DNA of 64,000 nucleotides, from positions 1 through 64,000 of the forward strand of contig JAACJM010000362.1 of NCBI GenBank assembly GCA_013368315.1. Reading direction: 5' to 3'. This document shows, piece by piece, positions 46,023 to 57,000 of this stretch. This DNA is from Tetrapyrgos nigripes. Lineage: Eukaryota; Basidiomycota; Agaricomycetes; Agaricales; Campanellaceae. The notes below the pieces were generated by a model that was not told where the DNA came from, made no database searches, and was given only the letters and a program-made list of their open reading frames with translations. Positions within the stretch are counted from its first letter, which is position 1. Each line of letters begins with the position of its first letter. The position numbers were made by a program, and so were the translations under genes.

Positions 46023-48655
46023 TGCGAATCATGCCGATCATTTTTACCCTGATTACTGTGCAAACTGCGTTTTCAGAAACTGGTACTGACTCAGATCAAT
46101 AATTTGGAGTAATTCCGATTTCCTCATCTTTCTCTTCACTCAATATCACTCTCAAATCACTCTTATGCTACCAGTGATAAGAAATTCCCCTCAGAGCCTA
46201 GGCCCTACACGGTACACCTCCGTTGTCCCGATCTGAACAGTGAATTCTATGTACCCTTTCCGTCTGCCACTGGATTTGCCCTGGGACTTTAGCAAACCAA
46301 TACAAGCCATGATTTCCGCAGTCGCAACTATCATAAGTTCAGTTCCTGACCGGTGACCTGTACTTATGTTCGTATGTATGTCAGGTTTATTTTGGTTTTG
46401 CTTCTGAGCTGCATTGTCTTCACAGACTTCAACGCCACGACTGCTCGCAATCCTGTCGCTATCGAACCTCCATCTTGCGTTCATCGGACTTCATTCACAA
46501 ATTTGGCATCTTTCGCGCGCTTACGACATGCGGAGGTCCCGGTGGAAATCCTCGGTAACGAACCAGTTTGTCCGTTTGTCCAAGCCTGTCCGCTCCATGT
46601 GATTGATCAACGTCCAGCCAAATTTTCTTTATGTATTCCTCGCAGCTCGAGTTCTCAGGACCCATACCAGTAGCTATGTACATAGGACCTTGGATACACT
46701 GCCCTGATCGATGATGGCAGCAGGTGGCTCGAGTTCTTCGTCTACCTTCTGAAGATCAGCATACTTAATCCCGTCCGAGTCACGGCGTTGAAGGAAAAGC
46801 GAACATCTCTCTGTTCTGCTGCTTCGAGTCTTGATGCTGGGCTTCAATATTCCAGTGGCTTAGAAGTACGTACGTCCCGACGGTCATTCTCACCCTGAAC
46901 ACCAACGATCGGACGACCCGACCCGACGGGTACACTCTCTTGTCCGATTACTACCTACATATGTACCAAACCCTTCTCCCGTGATGATACATATGGGCCG
47001 TCGATGTGGGTAGTTGCTTCACAACGACAAGTACGAAACCAAAGGAAGCTTTGATAGTAAGTACATGCGCCGAATCCCTGCGATTTTGCAGTACAAACAA
47101 GTAGTAGCCAAAGTCACTGGTTCCTCAAGCATTCTCTAGCTCTGGGTATCAGGAACATTGACGCCTTCGTCAAAAATTTGAAGTCGTTGATGATAGATGA
47201 TCTCCGAGTTAGCCACCTCGAGCTTTCTCTGCAGGCTTACTCGTGATGATTATCCAGCCCCAAGGTCGCATTTGAACTTGAAGACATCATATCAACTCGC
47301 TGATGATTTCCAAGTCAACCTTTGAACGACTCGCCTCGAAGCGTGATATCCAGGCGTACTACGTGCGATGATCCTCGTTTTTACATTCTTAAAGCTTCCA
47401 GTCAGGCTTGGCATTCATCGCTACTTTCAAAAACATCCACAACGGCTTTCAAGTGGCTTCGATATCTTGCTTCTACCCCAGTCCTGCTGGGGGCACTACA
47501 TACATACTTATGTATCTGTATAACGACGCCCAACCTACTGTAACCTATGTACTCGACTACTGCTTCCGATCCTCTAGGGCGTCCCGGTGAGCTTAGGCGG
47601 ACGTTCTGATTGATAGGGAATTATTCCGTAGGACGATCTACCTTTCCATTCAGCTATTCAATTTTTTGTTATCTCCCGCCGCCTGTACAAGTGGCTCACT
47701 TCCTACTTCGCGCCGTGCTTTCCCGGAGGTGATCGTCGACATCAACTGCCAAACTCTTCCCCAATCAGTCTGAGCGGCGAGCGCTCGACATTCGAGCTCA
47801 CTACTTATTCTGTACCGCTACTCTACAGACTAGAGTCAAGTTGGCCGCTGATCCCCCTATCCTGTATCCATGTCTTCCTTATCATCTGCGGAGTTAGATT
47901 CAAATAAACCTTGTCAAGTACTTAAGCCACAAATGCGTTTTTAGCGCCGTTCAGCTTTATTTTGGCCATCCTGTAGCAGCAGTGGCCATAGTGATGTATG
48001 AAGAGGGCGTTACGGACCCGATTGAAAGACCACCTGAATGGGTTCAGCGGTCCTCGGCCACAATTGAAAGCAAAGTGGAAGAGAAGAAGCTGTTGAAGAA
48101 AGTAACTTGAAGTAATATACATTTTCCTCTGTGGTTGGACACGTCTTGTCGCATCGTTGTCAGGGGATTAGGCAGGTTCTTCTCACCTCTGACCATAATA
48201 AATTCAGCTGCCATACAGGTAAAGAACGTGGAGCTACGCGTTTAACATTCCAACGTACTAGCATGAACGGTCATTCACAGGCTCAGCGCTGGTTCACAAG
48301 TCCTTGTTGACCCAGCTCAGTTTGGATTTTCTACATCATATAATTATAATATATTCTGTCAAAAACTCGGCACCTTTACTTAACCAAGGCAATGCAATTA
48401 CGCATCTAATTATCCGAACGAAGTAATAAGTAGGTATAAGCACGTTCAATCCACAAATTCTCATTCGATTCGAGGCCATCAGAAGACAGCTCCCTACATA
48501 GTAATCCCGCCACAGTTTCATCGAGTACTAGTACATGTGTACGACCTAGTGAAGTCGAGATTTGGAGGGAGATGGGCATACGGAAATGATAGTATCACGC
48601 TATACTTGGGAGGCCACGCGTACGGCAGGAGACTAAGGATGACCAAGACATCGAA
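46023..48655. other. 2.6 kb without a recognisable gene
   Basis: Short ORFs occur on both strands (longest 106 and 97 codons at 46353-46673 and 46191-46484), overlapping each other. I see no conserved motif, splice-bounded exon set, terminal repeats or RNA gene. It could be decayed transposon sequence or a non-coding region. Confidence 0.3.
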
Positions 48656-49400
48656 ACCAACTTGATGGGCTGCCTGGACCATCAGATGAAACTGTTTTCT
48701 GGACACCTAAATTGAGCTTGAGAGACAAAATCGCACCGACACCAGTCCATGAAGACAGTAGAGACCATCTTGATGTAGCAGAACCGAGGACAATGGAGGC
48801 CATCTTTGAGGTAGCAGGAACCCGACACCAACCCAGCTACACAGACAAGGTTACACCGACGCCAGTCCACGAGGACAGTAGAGACCGTCTTGGCGTTGCA
48901 GAAACCGGACCACCAGCTGCAGAGACGTCTCTAGTACAAGAGGGCAGCAGAAACCTTAGAGACCGTGACCGACGTTATAGGAACCAAACAGTCATATCAA
49001 AACAACTTGAAGGGCTTACCTCAAACCACCGGATGAGGCTGAGACAGACTTCGTCTCCGGGCCTGAGAGAGACAAAATCGGACAACATTGGACGAGGGCT
49101 CCAGAGACCGTCATGAAGTGGCAGGAACCCGGCTAGGCCATCAAGAACGCCGAGTCGAAGGGCTGCCCAGATATCAGATGAAGCTGAGACAAACCTCGAG
49201 TTCCGATTGAGGAGAGAGATGGGCAGTTGAGACATTACAGACGTCTTAACGTTGCAGGAGAACCCGACCAGGATATCGGAGACAACTAATCGGACCATCA
49301 GATGAAGCTGAGACAGATTTGAGTTCAGTGTACCCAGACCATCTTGACGTTGCGGGAGCCCGACCACCAGTGCGAGGGCAACTAAGCATAGTGCCTACCG
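48656..49400 (+). repeat. degenerate tandem repeat, about 120-130 bp unit
   Basis: 48723-48792 and 48843-48912 align at exactly 120 bp offset (shared ACCAGTCCAYGARGACAGTA then GAGACCRTCTTG). Related words recur: ATCAGATGAAGCTGAGACA at about 48684, 49031, 49173 and 49300, and AGACC/ACGTCTTGACGTTGCAGG...CCCGACC at 48757, 48877, 49101, 49230 and 49330. The 120-bp period keeps a frame open at 48712-49116 (134 codons), but I see no protein family there. Confidence 0.65.
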
Positions 49401-50016
49401 CCGGGGACGGGACACCGGGCAAACCTTCTAGAAGACTCTACAAAAGACTCGCAGCGATACCAGGCGTAATGGCAGTGCCTTAGCAGTGCACTGTACCCGT
49501 TAATGCCAGAGTCGGTCCTCCCAGGCCTCATCGCGCGAGTCGCAAGCAGTGCTGCCGCATTCCAAGTGCATTCCGATAATTATCGGAACCACACGACGGG
49601 CTCAAAATAGCGAGTGTGTTGTATGCGTATCCATCATGCCTTCATTTAAGCTTCTTCAAGTGTGCTGTGCCTGAAATAGTCCGTACAAGGTCCGACAATT
49701 GTCGTGCAGTGTTCTGGGTCGACTTGGTTTGATGAAAGAGTCAAAGACACGAGCGCGCTGCGCTAAACGCGAAAAAAGGCAATCCGTTTGTCAGCATGTT
49801 TGCCGGCAAAAAAAAAAGTCCCAAATTTGGTTTCATACAAACCAACTCGACTCCAATGTTATTACCTGGCTTGAGGTTCGTTTCGGTGTCAAAGCTGCAC
49901 CTAAAGTCGCAATTCCGGCATTGCTATTGTCAAAAGAGACTTTCTTCCTCTTCTATCAAGGTGAGTACGATACATTTACAATCCGGGATATGTTTAGGAC
50001 TCAGAAATTAGTCTAG
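49401..50016. other. upstream of the thioesterase; 5' exon not identified
   Basis: An open frame (49699-50016) precedes the first thioesterase exon but does not join it in frame through the visible donor/acceptor pair. The true first exon may be here but is unresolved. Confidence 0.3.
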
Positions 50017-50991
50017 GACCTCCAAGCTGCTTTTCGCGACCCTTCTTCTCCGTTCTATCTAGCCCCGGGGACACAAGGGCCCGCATCTCCGGATGAAGAG
50101 CCTGCTTCAACCGAGACAACCGGTCAAGATAAACGTGACTCAGAGTCAGAACTCGCAAACCAAGACGCGGATTTTTCCAACTTGATAGAGAAAGGACGAG
50201 CAGAAATGGCACGCGCTGGGTTCCATATACCCTTCATCTGGCAACAGACAGTAGAGTGGGTCACCATGATTCGTTTCAGTTCGTGTCTCAGCAACAAAAA
50301 GTCAAAATGACTGACTGACTGACTGGCTGCTATTCCTAAATCAAATTTGACGCGTCGTGAAGACATGTAAATAACGCACGTTATGGTCTGTACATACATT
50401 ACACTGGGTCGAGGCTTTGGACTGACTTGTTTTACTTTCCACAGTGCAATATTTTGAGAACGTTCGTGTCTCTTCGTTCTTTTCGCATGCGCTCTGACAC
50501 AAATTCCATCCACAGAGTCGCATACACTGGATGACACGGCTAGGCCATCGTCTCGGAGGTCCAGCCAAAGCCGACGCTCTTCTCAAAGGCAAAGGTATCT
50601 CCCTCATCATGAAATCCATCGAGGTCAAATACAGACGACCCGTAACGTTCCCTGATACGGTAACCATCCATCCATCCATCCTGCATGTTTCCGTAAACTA
50701 ATCAGCCTTTCGCCATCATCGTCACCGTCACTCTAGCTCCTCGTCTCCCACCGTCCAAAAAAATCCCCCGAGGACCACAGTGACCCCGCAACATGTTTCC
50801 TCACCGCTTCTGCATATTCAGTCACTCAACAAGCTTTCGTGGCGCATTGTAACGAGACTGTGGTATGGTATGACTATGACAACCTTAGGAAATGTTTCCC
50901 TGGGCAAGAGGTTATTGATGTGATGTGGGAGAACTTTTTGGAACGATCTCATCAGGCTTCGGGTCATGGGCATGGGGATGGACAGTCCTAA
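50017..50991 (+). CDS. hotdog-fold acyl-CoA thioesterase-like protein (5' end unresolved)
   Basis: Exons 50017-50278, 50363-50385, 50445-50461 (17 nt), 50516-50659 and 50737-50991. The translation gives DLQAAFRDPSSPFYLAPGTQ, a variable linker, FIWQQTVEW, HHDSFQHVNNARYVQYFENS (the HVNN hotdog motif assembled across three introns), RIHWMTRLGHRLGGPAKADA, GKGISLIMKSIEVKYRRPVT and FLTASAYSVTQQAFVAHCNE, VVWYDYDNLRKC. This layout matches fungal proteins of the 4-hydroxybenzoyl-CoA thioesterase-like family, which hydrolyse acyl-CoA thioesters, often mitochondrial. At about 50258 one G is missing between TVEW and GHHD, shifting the frame; as everything else is intact, a sequencing error is as likely as a mutation. 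The N-terminus is not placed. Confidence 0.7.
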
Positions 50992-52357
50992 GGCTAGAGT
51001 GCCGAGGACTCGGAATGGAATTAGAGTACTAGTGGAGTGAAGTAGAGAGGCTGAGGAGGCAGAAAGCAGAAGCCAGAGGGTCAGAGACGCAGGTAGAGAG
51101 AAGGTAAGCCGGTTCCACGAATTTCATTTTCTCTCTTTTTATCCTGTACTCTAGTGACTGAATGACAACCTTTCCTTGGTATCAGATATCTTCTAGTCTT
51201 CATACATTTCAGTACATCTATCATGAACAATCAAAGCATCAAACGCCGTCGTTCTATCTTCGTTCCTAGGCCTCACCAGGGCCTCTGTTCATTGACCCTC
51301 AGTTCTAAGTGTCGACTACCGACATCGTCGGGACTCGGAAGACTACACCCATGATGTGTATGTACCTAATAAGAATCAAAGAGTGAATTAGCCGACTATC
51401 GCTACAAAAAGAAATTTTCCGATGAAGGAGAGGCGCTTTCTTGGCAGTGGCGCTTGCCGTTTTTGAGCGATTCAGCCCTTTTAATTTTGCAGGGTCAAGC
51501 TTAGCTACATTTTCGTCCCTTACACTAGAATCCTCCTTCTCTTCTTCAAGTATCTGAATCTCTTCTCTATCTCTACAAGCCAAGAACTACAACTCGCTTC
51601 TTCCTCCATGCTCAGTGCCAAATTCTTCTCCCCGAATCTTCTTTCTTCCTGTTCCTTTCTTCATACTATTTATATATGTACTCGTTTCTTTCTCATCTCA
51701 TCTCATCTTATCTCATCTCGTACCCCGCCAAGCCAACTGTGTTTTACTAAGGAGTGTCAAACCTATGAATTGCAATTTTCCAGACCACTTAAATCCGTTT
51801 CATTCTTGAACACTATTTTCCAGTCCGGTTTCCTAAGGTCTACAATAGCATCATTGAGCTCCACTTGTCGAACCTGAGGCTGCCCGGATAATACTAAAAT
51901 CACAAATCAAAGGATTGATGGCACTGGACGATGATGGCTATCAGTACGGGACGGAAACTAGTGAAAAACTGGGAAGACTTGAAGTATGTCCAACTGAGAG
52001 CGCTCTTGACGGAGAAATCACAGAAGACAGAAAAATGAACCGAGTCCGCTCTGTCCCCTTACTTAAAGAGAAGGAGGATGAGTGTTTCGAAATGATTAAT
52101 GAAAGTTCCCAAACTGGGGCTCCATGGGTACGGTCCGCCAATCTCAGAGTCGCTACGTATTCCATTTTCAATACTACTTAATTACTTTATAGTACACTTG
52201 CTATGTACGGTTCTTTTAATACTACTTTGAGCAACTACAGCTTCGCCCTATCGTACATTACAATCCAGGTACCTGTATCCTGTCTATACTCTAAGCACTG
52301 ATATGAATGAAGAATGACGAACCAACCTTGCATGAAACGGCGGCTCACTCCACCTCT
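50992..52357. other. 1.4 kb between thioesterase and hydrolase; no firm gene
   Basis: Small ORFs: minus 51305-51583 (acidic/Lys-rich, EEIQILEEEKEDSSVRDENV) and plus 51915-52181 (88 codons). Neither has a recognisable domain. A CATCTCAT/CATCTTAT short repeat is at about 51692-51722. Confidence 0.3.
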
Positions 52358-53290
52358 CTACCCTCTGATCAATCTCACAAACCATTCCTCCACAGGCGCA
52401 AGACACTTGATCCCATCATGCCCCACACCCTGAACCGTCGCCAACTCTGAACCTATCGCGTACTCCTCCCAAGTAGATTTCAACCATTGAATACGCTCCA
52501 CCCTATCCTCCGCTTCCGTTTCTGCTTTATTCCTCTTTTTTGCAAGCTGCAATAACGAGGTATTCCTATCGTCTTCGCCCACGACAAGTTGAATTGGTAC
52601 TTGAGCGATCGCAGCGTAATTCGGTGCTCCTCGTATCCCGAAAATACTTTCTACATTTCCTAATCCCCCAGGCCATGAAGTATTCGTATCTGGCTGTGTG
52701 ATCCTCCCAGGAGCTCCAATCGACACACCAGCTAGTCTCTCCGGGTATAGATAGAGAAACCTATGGGCAAACTGTCCACCTCCACTAAATCCATGCAAAT
52801 AAAACCTATCGGTTCTAATCCTCCAGATACGAGAGGCCTGGTCGATCATAGAAAGTAGAATCAAATCGAATCGGATATCGTTGTATAGAATGTTTTTATA
52901 ATTATGAAGATCTTCCGGATCATCGATCCCGGCGGGAAAGAGAGGTGTGAGGAGAACGACGTTGTGGTCTTCGGAAAAGGATTTGAGTTTATCAAAATAT
53001 TTGCCTGTCTGACGACGGGTTCCGTGGATGATGACGAGGAGGGGTAAGAGGGTTTGGGAAGAGAAGGAGTGTCCTTTGGGGACGTAAAGACTAAAGGAGA
53101 AGCGCTGATCCAGAGTAGATGCAAAGAAAGGGGTTTTCCCAGTAAGGAGACGTAGATGGGGATGGTTCTTGGGCAGAGTCGTTAGTTGCTCGATGAGAGG
53201 CATGGTAGCTACTGGAAGTGGTTTTTTGTTGCCTAGGACACCGCACACCGACGACGAGTCTCCACGTAAAAGTAACACTTGGGACAGCAA
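52358..53290 (-). CDS. alpha/beta hydrolase (esterase / PHB-depolymerase-like)
   Basis: An intronless 310-codon frame, with an internal Met at 53203 (MPLIEQLTTLPKNHPHLRLL) that may be the true start because conserved sequence begins there. Core features: LPLLVIIHGTRRQTGKYFDK (oxyanion side HG), FYLHGFSGGGQFAHRFLYLY with the nucleophile elbow GFSGG (Ser), PERLAGVSIGAPG, LVVGEDDRNTS (acid) and GVGHDGIKCLAPVEEWFVRL (His). This is the fold of feruloyl-esterase / PHB-depolymerase-like hydrolases. No signal peptide is evident from the 53203 start, so it is probably intracellular. Substrate unknown. It is transcribed divergently from the NRPS-like gene, sharing a 730-bp intergenic region. Confidence 0.85.
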   Translation of the reverse strand: MLSQVLLLRGDSSSVCGVLGNKKPLPVATMPLIEQLTTLPKNHPHLRLLTGKTPFFASTLDQRFSFSLYVPKGHSFSSQTLLPLLVIIHGTRRQTGKYFDKLKSFSEDHNVVLLTPLFPAGIDDPEDLHNYKNILYNDIRFDLILLSMIDQASRIWRIRTDRFYLHGFSGGGQFAHRFLYLYPERLAGVSIGAPGRITQPDTNTSWPGGLGNVESIFGIRGAPNYAAIAQVPIQLVVGEDDRNTSLLQLAKKRNKAETEAEDRVERIQWLKSTWEEYAIGSELATVQGVGHDGIKCLAPVEEWFVRLIRG

Positions 53291-54020
53291 GCTTCAACGC
53301 TTGAGGATGGAGCAACCGGTGCTTCGAAAAGTCTTGGCGCCTTATCACGTGTGCTTTAACTCCATTGCCATGCCCTCATTCAATGATTCATGTGTGTTCT
53401 TGTGCTCCCTGATGAACCAGTGTTATTTAATGGTTTTTCATCCCTGTAAGTCTCCTCCTAGACATACTCTACCTCGAGTGCATAAATGAAAGCGAGAATG
53501 GCTTGTAGAACGAAAAAGCTTTTTTTTATTGCAGTCTTGGAAACGGGACAGTGGCGCCTGCAGGCTGAATTACCTACTGATTGCCGAATCGACCATTCAT
53601 AGCAAGCGAACCCAAAGTTGAACCGAACTGATGTGTATTGGCTGGTACCTTGGGGACTCTAGGGTGCTCTCGGTCCTCAGTATTGTGGTTGTTTTTCTCT
53701 TTGGGGTCATGGTGACCATGAAAAGATGAACACTGTAGCATCAGGAAGCTCCGAAGGGCAGAAGGCTGGTCAGTAGCTTCAGCTTGAGACGAACCGGTTC
53801 TGAATGGGGACAGGTCAAACGAACGCCGGAAGCGATGAATGACGAAGGGTTCGCTTCACCTGTGAAAGTATTTATGTTCTCATCTGGTAGGAAGATCTCG
53901 TCTCTGGCAGATATTGATAAACCCCGTCACGCCAAGTGTTACGGCCAACTCTTTCTCTGTCCCTTCTCTTTTTGATCTGGAGACCTCTGTCGGCGAGCGC
54001 ATCTCGTGCGCCTGTGTATC
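53291..54020. promoter_or_regulatory. shared intergenic region between divergent hydrolase and NRPS-like genes
   Basis: 730 bp between the two starts, presumed to hold both promoters. Nothing specific such as a palindromic operator was recognised; a short plus ORF (53784-53975) is probably chance. Confidence 0.35.
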
Positions 54021-57000
54021 ATGTCCATCCCCTTGACCTTTTTACGCTCTCATCCAACTCCTCCAGAAGGTTACTCACTCGGGGATTATCTCGCTCATAG
54101 GATAGCGAACTCCAACCAGGTCCAAACTCTGCTAGACTGTCTTCCTTCCACTTCTGCTCCAGCTCTTTACTCCCCAGATCCGTCACGGCCTCCCCTCTGC
54201 CATGATGTTATACACTCGTTTGTCAAGAACTTCGTCCTGCCCTGCTCTACAGCAGGCACTCCCTTAGGACCTAACGACCGCGTCATGATCGTTCTTCCCA
54301 CAGGTCCGGAGAATGCTCTGGCCCTCCTCTCCCTCGCCGCATACCATACCACCGCTCCCGTAAATGCCAGCTGCACAGCAGCAGAACTACGTGAAGATGC
54401 CACCCGGCTCAATGCACGAGCAGTCGTCACCACCAAAGACGTTGCAGAACGTCTCGAATTACGCGCGCTTCGGCAAGAATTGCAATGCGAAGTTGTTTTC
54501 GTGGAACCTAGGACCTCGGGTCCTTCTGGTCTCTTTGACATGTCGATAATGGGTCAGATAAATACACGGCATCACTACCCTACCCCCCTTCATCTACTTG
54601 ACGACCAATCCCTTGTTTTACACACCTCCGGAACGAGCGGAAAGAAGAAAGTTGTACCTTACACATTGAGGTCTCTAATAGTGGGCACATGGGCCGTCGT
54701 GCAATCCTGGGACTTGCAGTCCTACGATATTAACAGTACGTCGCTTACCGCTTTGTGTTTTTTGACCCCTCAACTGAATTGGTTACAATCACAATTTTAG
54801 TGAACATGATGCCCTTGTTTCATGTGGGAGGCATTGTTAGAAACTTGCTGGCGCCGATGATGTCCGGAGGTAGCGCAATTATGTGCCCTGGGTTTGATGC
54901 TATTGCTTTTTGGCAATTGGCCGCGCAGTTGAAAGCAACTTGGTGGGTCCGCCGTAACGGTGTTTATCCTTTTCGGCGCTAACTGGCATCTTGTTAGGTA
55001 CTACGCCGCTCCCACCATTCACCATGCAATCCTTACTTCCCAACCTGAAGATATTATTCCCTCTCGCGACCTGCGGATACGTATGATCTGTAACGCCGCT
55101 GGCGGTCTCTTGCCTTCCCTTGCTGTGGATCTTAAAAATCGGTTCTCCGGTGCCGTTATATTACCATCTTATGGAATGACTGAGTACGTATTATCAGACT
55201 GTGTGGGAGAGGCTGTGACTGACTCTACGAACAGATGTATGCCCATCGCGTCCCCTCCCACCACTTATCAACTCGAGCGCCCTGGGTGCTCCGGCATAGC
55301 CTGCGGGCCTTATTTATCTATTCGTAATCCCTCGAACCTTGAAGAAGAGCTACCTAGAGGGAAAACCGGTGCTGTATCGGTTCGGGGTCTTCCGACTTTT
55401 GCAGGATACGAAGTTTCTCCTGACCGAAATGTTCCTCTGGATACGTCAACTTTCACGAGTGAAGGATGGTTTGACTCTGGGGATATGGGATACATGGATC
55501 AGGATGGTTATCTATACATCACCGGTCGGTCAAAAGAGATCATCAACAAGGGTGGTGAGGTTATTTCTCCGTTTGAGGTTGAAGAAGCTATTATTACTGC
55601 TACGAGAGGTTATGTCAAGGTGTGTGGCATTACATTTCTTCATAGATCATAAGCTTATTTCTTCTCTAGACTACTCTCGCATTCGCCATCGAGCACGATG
55701 TGCTGCAAGAAGCTATCGGTGTCGTCCTGGTTACCGCACCTGGAAGGCCAAGGCTTGGTTTAAACCAGCTACAAGATCTGCTAAAGGACCATTTACATCC
55801 GTCCAAATGGCCTTTCGCAATCGTGTACATGAGAGACCTTCCCAAAAACAGGTGCGTTTCCCCCACTTTCTAACTCTCCTCCGCAATTGATAACCTCGTT
55901 ATTTGTGTGTAGTGCCGGTAAACCCCTGCGTATCAAGCTTGCTCAACGTCTGGGTCTTGGCGTTATGGCAGATAACGTTCCTGTCATCTCAAGACACTTT
56001 GAAGCCGAAGTCCCTCCTCCAACAGCTGCTCTCTCAGATCCTATCGACTGTTCTCCCGTACGAATCGACATGCGTACAATCGAGCACGCTCTCCTCGATA
56101 CCATCGGTGTCACCGACGTCGCCATTCGTGCTCGGCAAGATGGAACCCCAGAAGCTTTCGTTGCAGTTGATGCCGAATCAATCGCTGATACAGCTTCCAT
56201 CAAAGACTCTGTCCGCGGCTCCATCGTTGGAATTCTTCCCGGTTACGCTGTTCCCGAAGTTCATGTCCTCTTACGCAAATTGGCTCGACATGGTGGAGGA
56301 TTTGACTTTGAAGCGATGGAAAAAGAAGTTTTCAGTGCCAACAACGCGTCAATGTCACCCCAAGCCATCGTCGTGCGGGATATCGTTGCAGAGTTGTTGG
56401 GTATCGAGCCTGGGATTATTTCTGGAGACTCGGATTTCTTCCTCCTCGGTGGAAACTCGTTGCTTTTGGGTAAACTTTCCTACCACATCCGAAAGAGGAC
56501 TGGTGTCAGTATTGCTGTTGCCGCCATTTTCACCAACAGTACCATAAATGGTATCGCTTCTCTCATCGAGGTCGAGCAGAAAGGAATGTCTTTGGAGTCT
56601 TTGTTAGACGATAAATCGCCGACACCTTATTCGTTGACTACCAATCCATCGGAAGCTACGTTGACACACGAAGAAGGTGGAATACCGTATCAGACCCGTC
56701 GGTCTCGCGGACAGAACCATATCATTTGCCTCATTGTCCAAGCCATTCCTCTCATTTTCTTCTATCCTCTCAAAACCGCTCTTACTTGTAAGCCAAATCG
56801 CTACCTATTCTTGCATACTTTTATGCTTAACATTCTTTCTTCCCTTCTTCTCAGGGTCTGTCATGTTATTCGTTCTTTCCTACCTCACCCCAGAGATCAA
56901 CAACGAAAGTTACTGGTTACGTATGGCTTCTTTGGTCTGTGCCATCGTAGCTGGTCGACTTGCCGCACGTATCATTGCTCCCATAACCACGATCATCTTC

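Noticed and set aside
50306..50325. TGACTGAC short tandem repeat as a functional element
   Set aside because: A short microsatellite inside a thioesterase intron with no further structure.
53784..53975. Short plus ORF upstream of the NRPS-like gene as a regulatory uORF
   Set aside because: Nothing beyond an open frame supports it, and the transcript start is unknown.
54167..54541. Minus-strand ORF of 124 codons
   Set aside because: Antisense of the adenylation domain, which has conserved motifs on the plus strand.
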